NCBI GenBank assembly: GCA_003694775.1
Contig: RFJV01000401.1
Span: 1-14,265 of the forward strand
Direction: 5' to 3'
From: Chloroflexota bacterium
GTDB lineage: Bacteria > Chloroflexota > Anaerolineae > 4572-78 > J111
DNA: 14,265 nt
Shown here: positions 13,937 to 14,265 of the stretch, piece after piece
Numbering within the stretch: the first letter of the stretch is position 1
How the letters are laid out: every line of letters begins with the position of its first letter
Position numbers and translations under genes: made by a program
The notes under the pieces: model-generated
Databases searched by the model: none
Seen by the model: only the letters and a program-made list of their open reading frames with translations
Told to the model about the DNA's origin: nothing

Positions 13937-14012
13937 CGAATTTTTCACGAATGCACGAATTGATTGCCGCCGGCCATTCGTGTATTCGTGCCTTATTCGT
14001 GGACGGTTGCCC
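13937..14012. repeat. Palindromic CACGAAT/ATTCGTG dispersed element, copy 2
   Basis: The left arm has CGAAT at 13937, 13948 and 13956 (steps of 11 and 8). The right arm has ATTCG at 13976, 13984 and 13995 (steps of 8 and 11), an exact mirror. The two 24-base arms are complementary at about 19 positions around a 15-base loop containing GATTG-CCGCCGG. The right arm and loop match copy 1 (4777-4829). It ends about 35 bp before the next ATG. Confidence 0.85.
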
Positions 14013-14047
14013 TACCCCAACGTTATTTTTTACGAGGAGGATTTGTA

Positions 14048-14265
14048 ATGAATACAGAAAAACGCATCAGCCGCCGTCAGGCTCTGAAAACGCTGGCCGC
14101 TATCACCGGCGCGGTGTCGCTGGCCAGCCTGCCCAACTGGGAAAAACCGGTCATCGAAGTGGGTGCTTTACCGGCCCACGCCCAAACGTCTACATTAACA
14201 ATATCCAATTTTACCGGGGAGATACCCAACATTAATAATTGTGAGGCTTCTTCGGGTATTGGTAG
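14048..14265 (+). CDS. Tat-exported protein of unknown function, N-terminal part
   Basis: The first 72 residues are in the window, and the gene runs off the right edge. Ser-Arg-Arg-Gln-Ala-Leu-Lys-Thr-Leu at 8-16 is a twin-arginine motif. It is followed by a mild hydrophobic stretch (LAAITGAVSLASL) and then NWEKPVIEVGALPAHAQTS. The ALPAHAQ segment ends like a signal-peptidase cleavage site, but the WxKP(V/I) region between is unusually long and looks conserved by design. The mature protein begins Thr/Ser/Asn-rich (TLTISNFTGEIPNINN), as in cell-surface beta proteins. GAGGAGG eight bases before the ATG fixes the start. Function cannot be stated from this fragment. Confidence 0.75.
   Translation, partial: MNTEKRISRRQALKTLAAITGAVSLASLPNWEKPVIEVGALPAHAQTSTLTISNFTGEIPNINNCEASSGIG

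Overview
The window looks like a piece of a moderately GC-rich bacterial chromosome, most probably from a Chloroflexota (Anaerolineae-like) organism. This rests on a four-domain ribosomal protein S1, RsbU-type partner-switching genes, and gene-proximal short tandem repeats resembling cyanobacterial/Chloroflexota STRR sequences. The lineage is inferred, since there is no rRNA to confirm it. No transposase, integrase, tRNA, rRNA or CRISPR array is visible.

Layout. (1) 1-1076, minus strand: the start of an exported protein, then lgt (lipoprotein lipid transfer) ending at an intrinsic terminator. (2) 1275-2283, plus: a 90-aa CxxC thioredoxin-fold protein and a Crp/Fnr-family regulator lacking the cAMP-contacting Arg. 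(3) 2380-5950, plus: a signalling block made of a sensor/GAF/PP2C phosphatase/HATPase fusion, two near-identical STAS proteins and a stand-alone CheY-like receiver, closed by a strong bidirectional terminator. (4) 6013-10184, minus: clpC preceded by rpsA and, further upstream, ridA. (5) 10532-11995, plus: guaB, convergent with an MscS-type channel gene (12043-12846, minus). (6) 13033-13836, plus: a short-chain dehydrogenase, followed by the beginning of a Tat-exported protein at 14048.

How the genes fit together. The 2380-5950 block has all the parts of a partner-switching pathway: a PP2C phosphatase and an RsbW-like kinase domain on one polypeptide, two STAS antagonists with the phosphorylatable serine, and a receiver. 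No sigma factor or separate anti-sigma factor is present, so the output is unknown. The Crp-family gene immediately upstream, and an operator-like palindrome before an extended -10 promoter, suggest transcriptional control of the phosphatase gene. The other genes are housekeeping: protein quality control, translation, purine synthesis, osmotic protection and metabolite repair.

The most unusual non-coding signal is two families of short-period repeats. A compound array of a 7-bp block (GGGGATT type) followed by an 8-bp block (AACTCACC type) lies just upstream of ridA and of the dehydrogenase, in the same orientation relative to each gene. A palindromic CACGAAT/ATTCGTG element with mirrored 11/8-bp spacing lies about 45 bp upstream of the first STAS gene and of the Tat-protein gene, again in the same orientation. 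A third, strictly 8-bp-periodic CGAAT array lies at 4502-4581.
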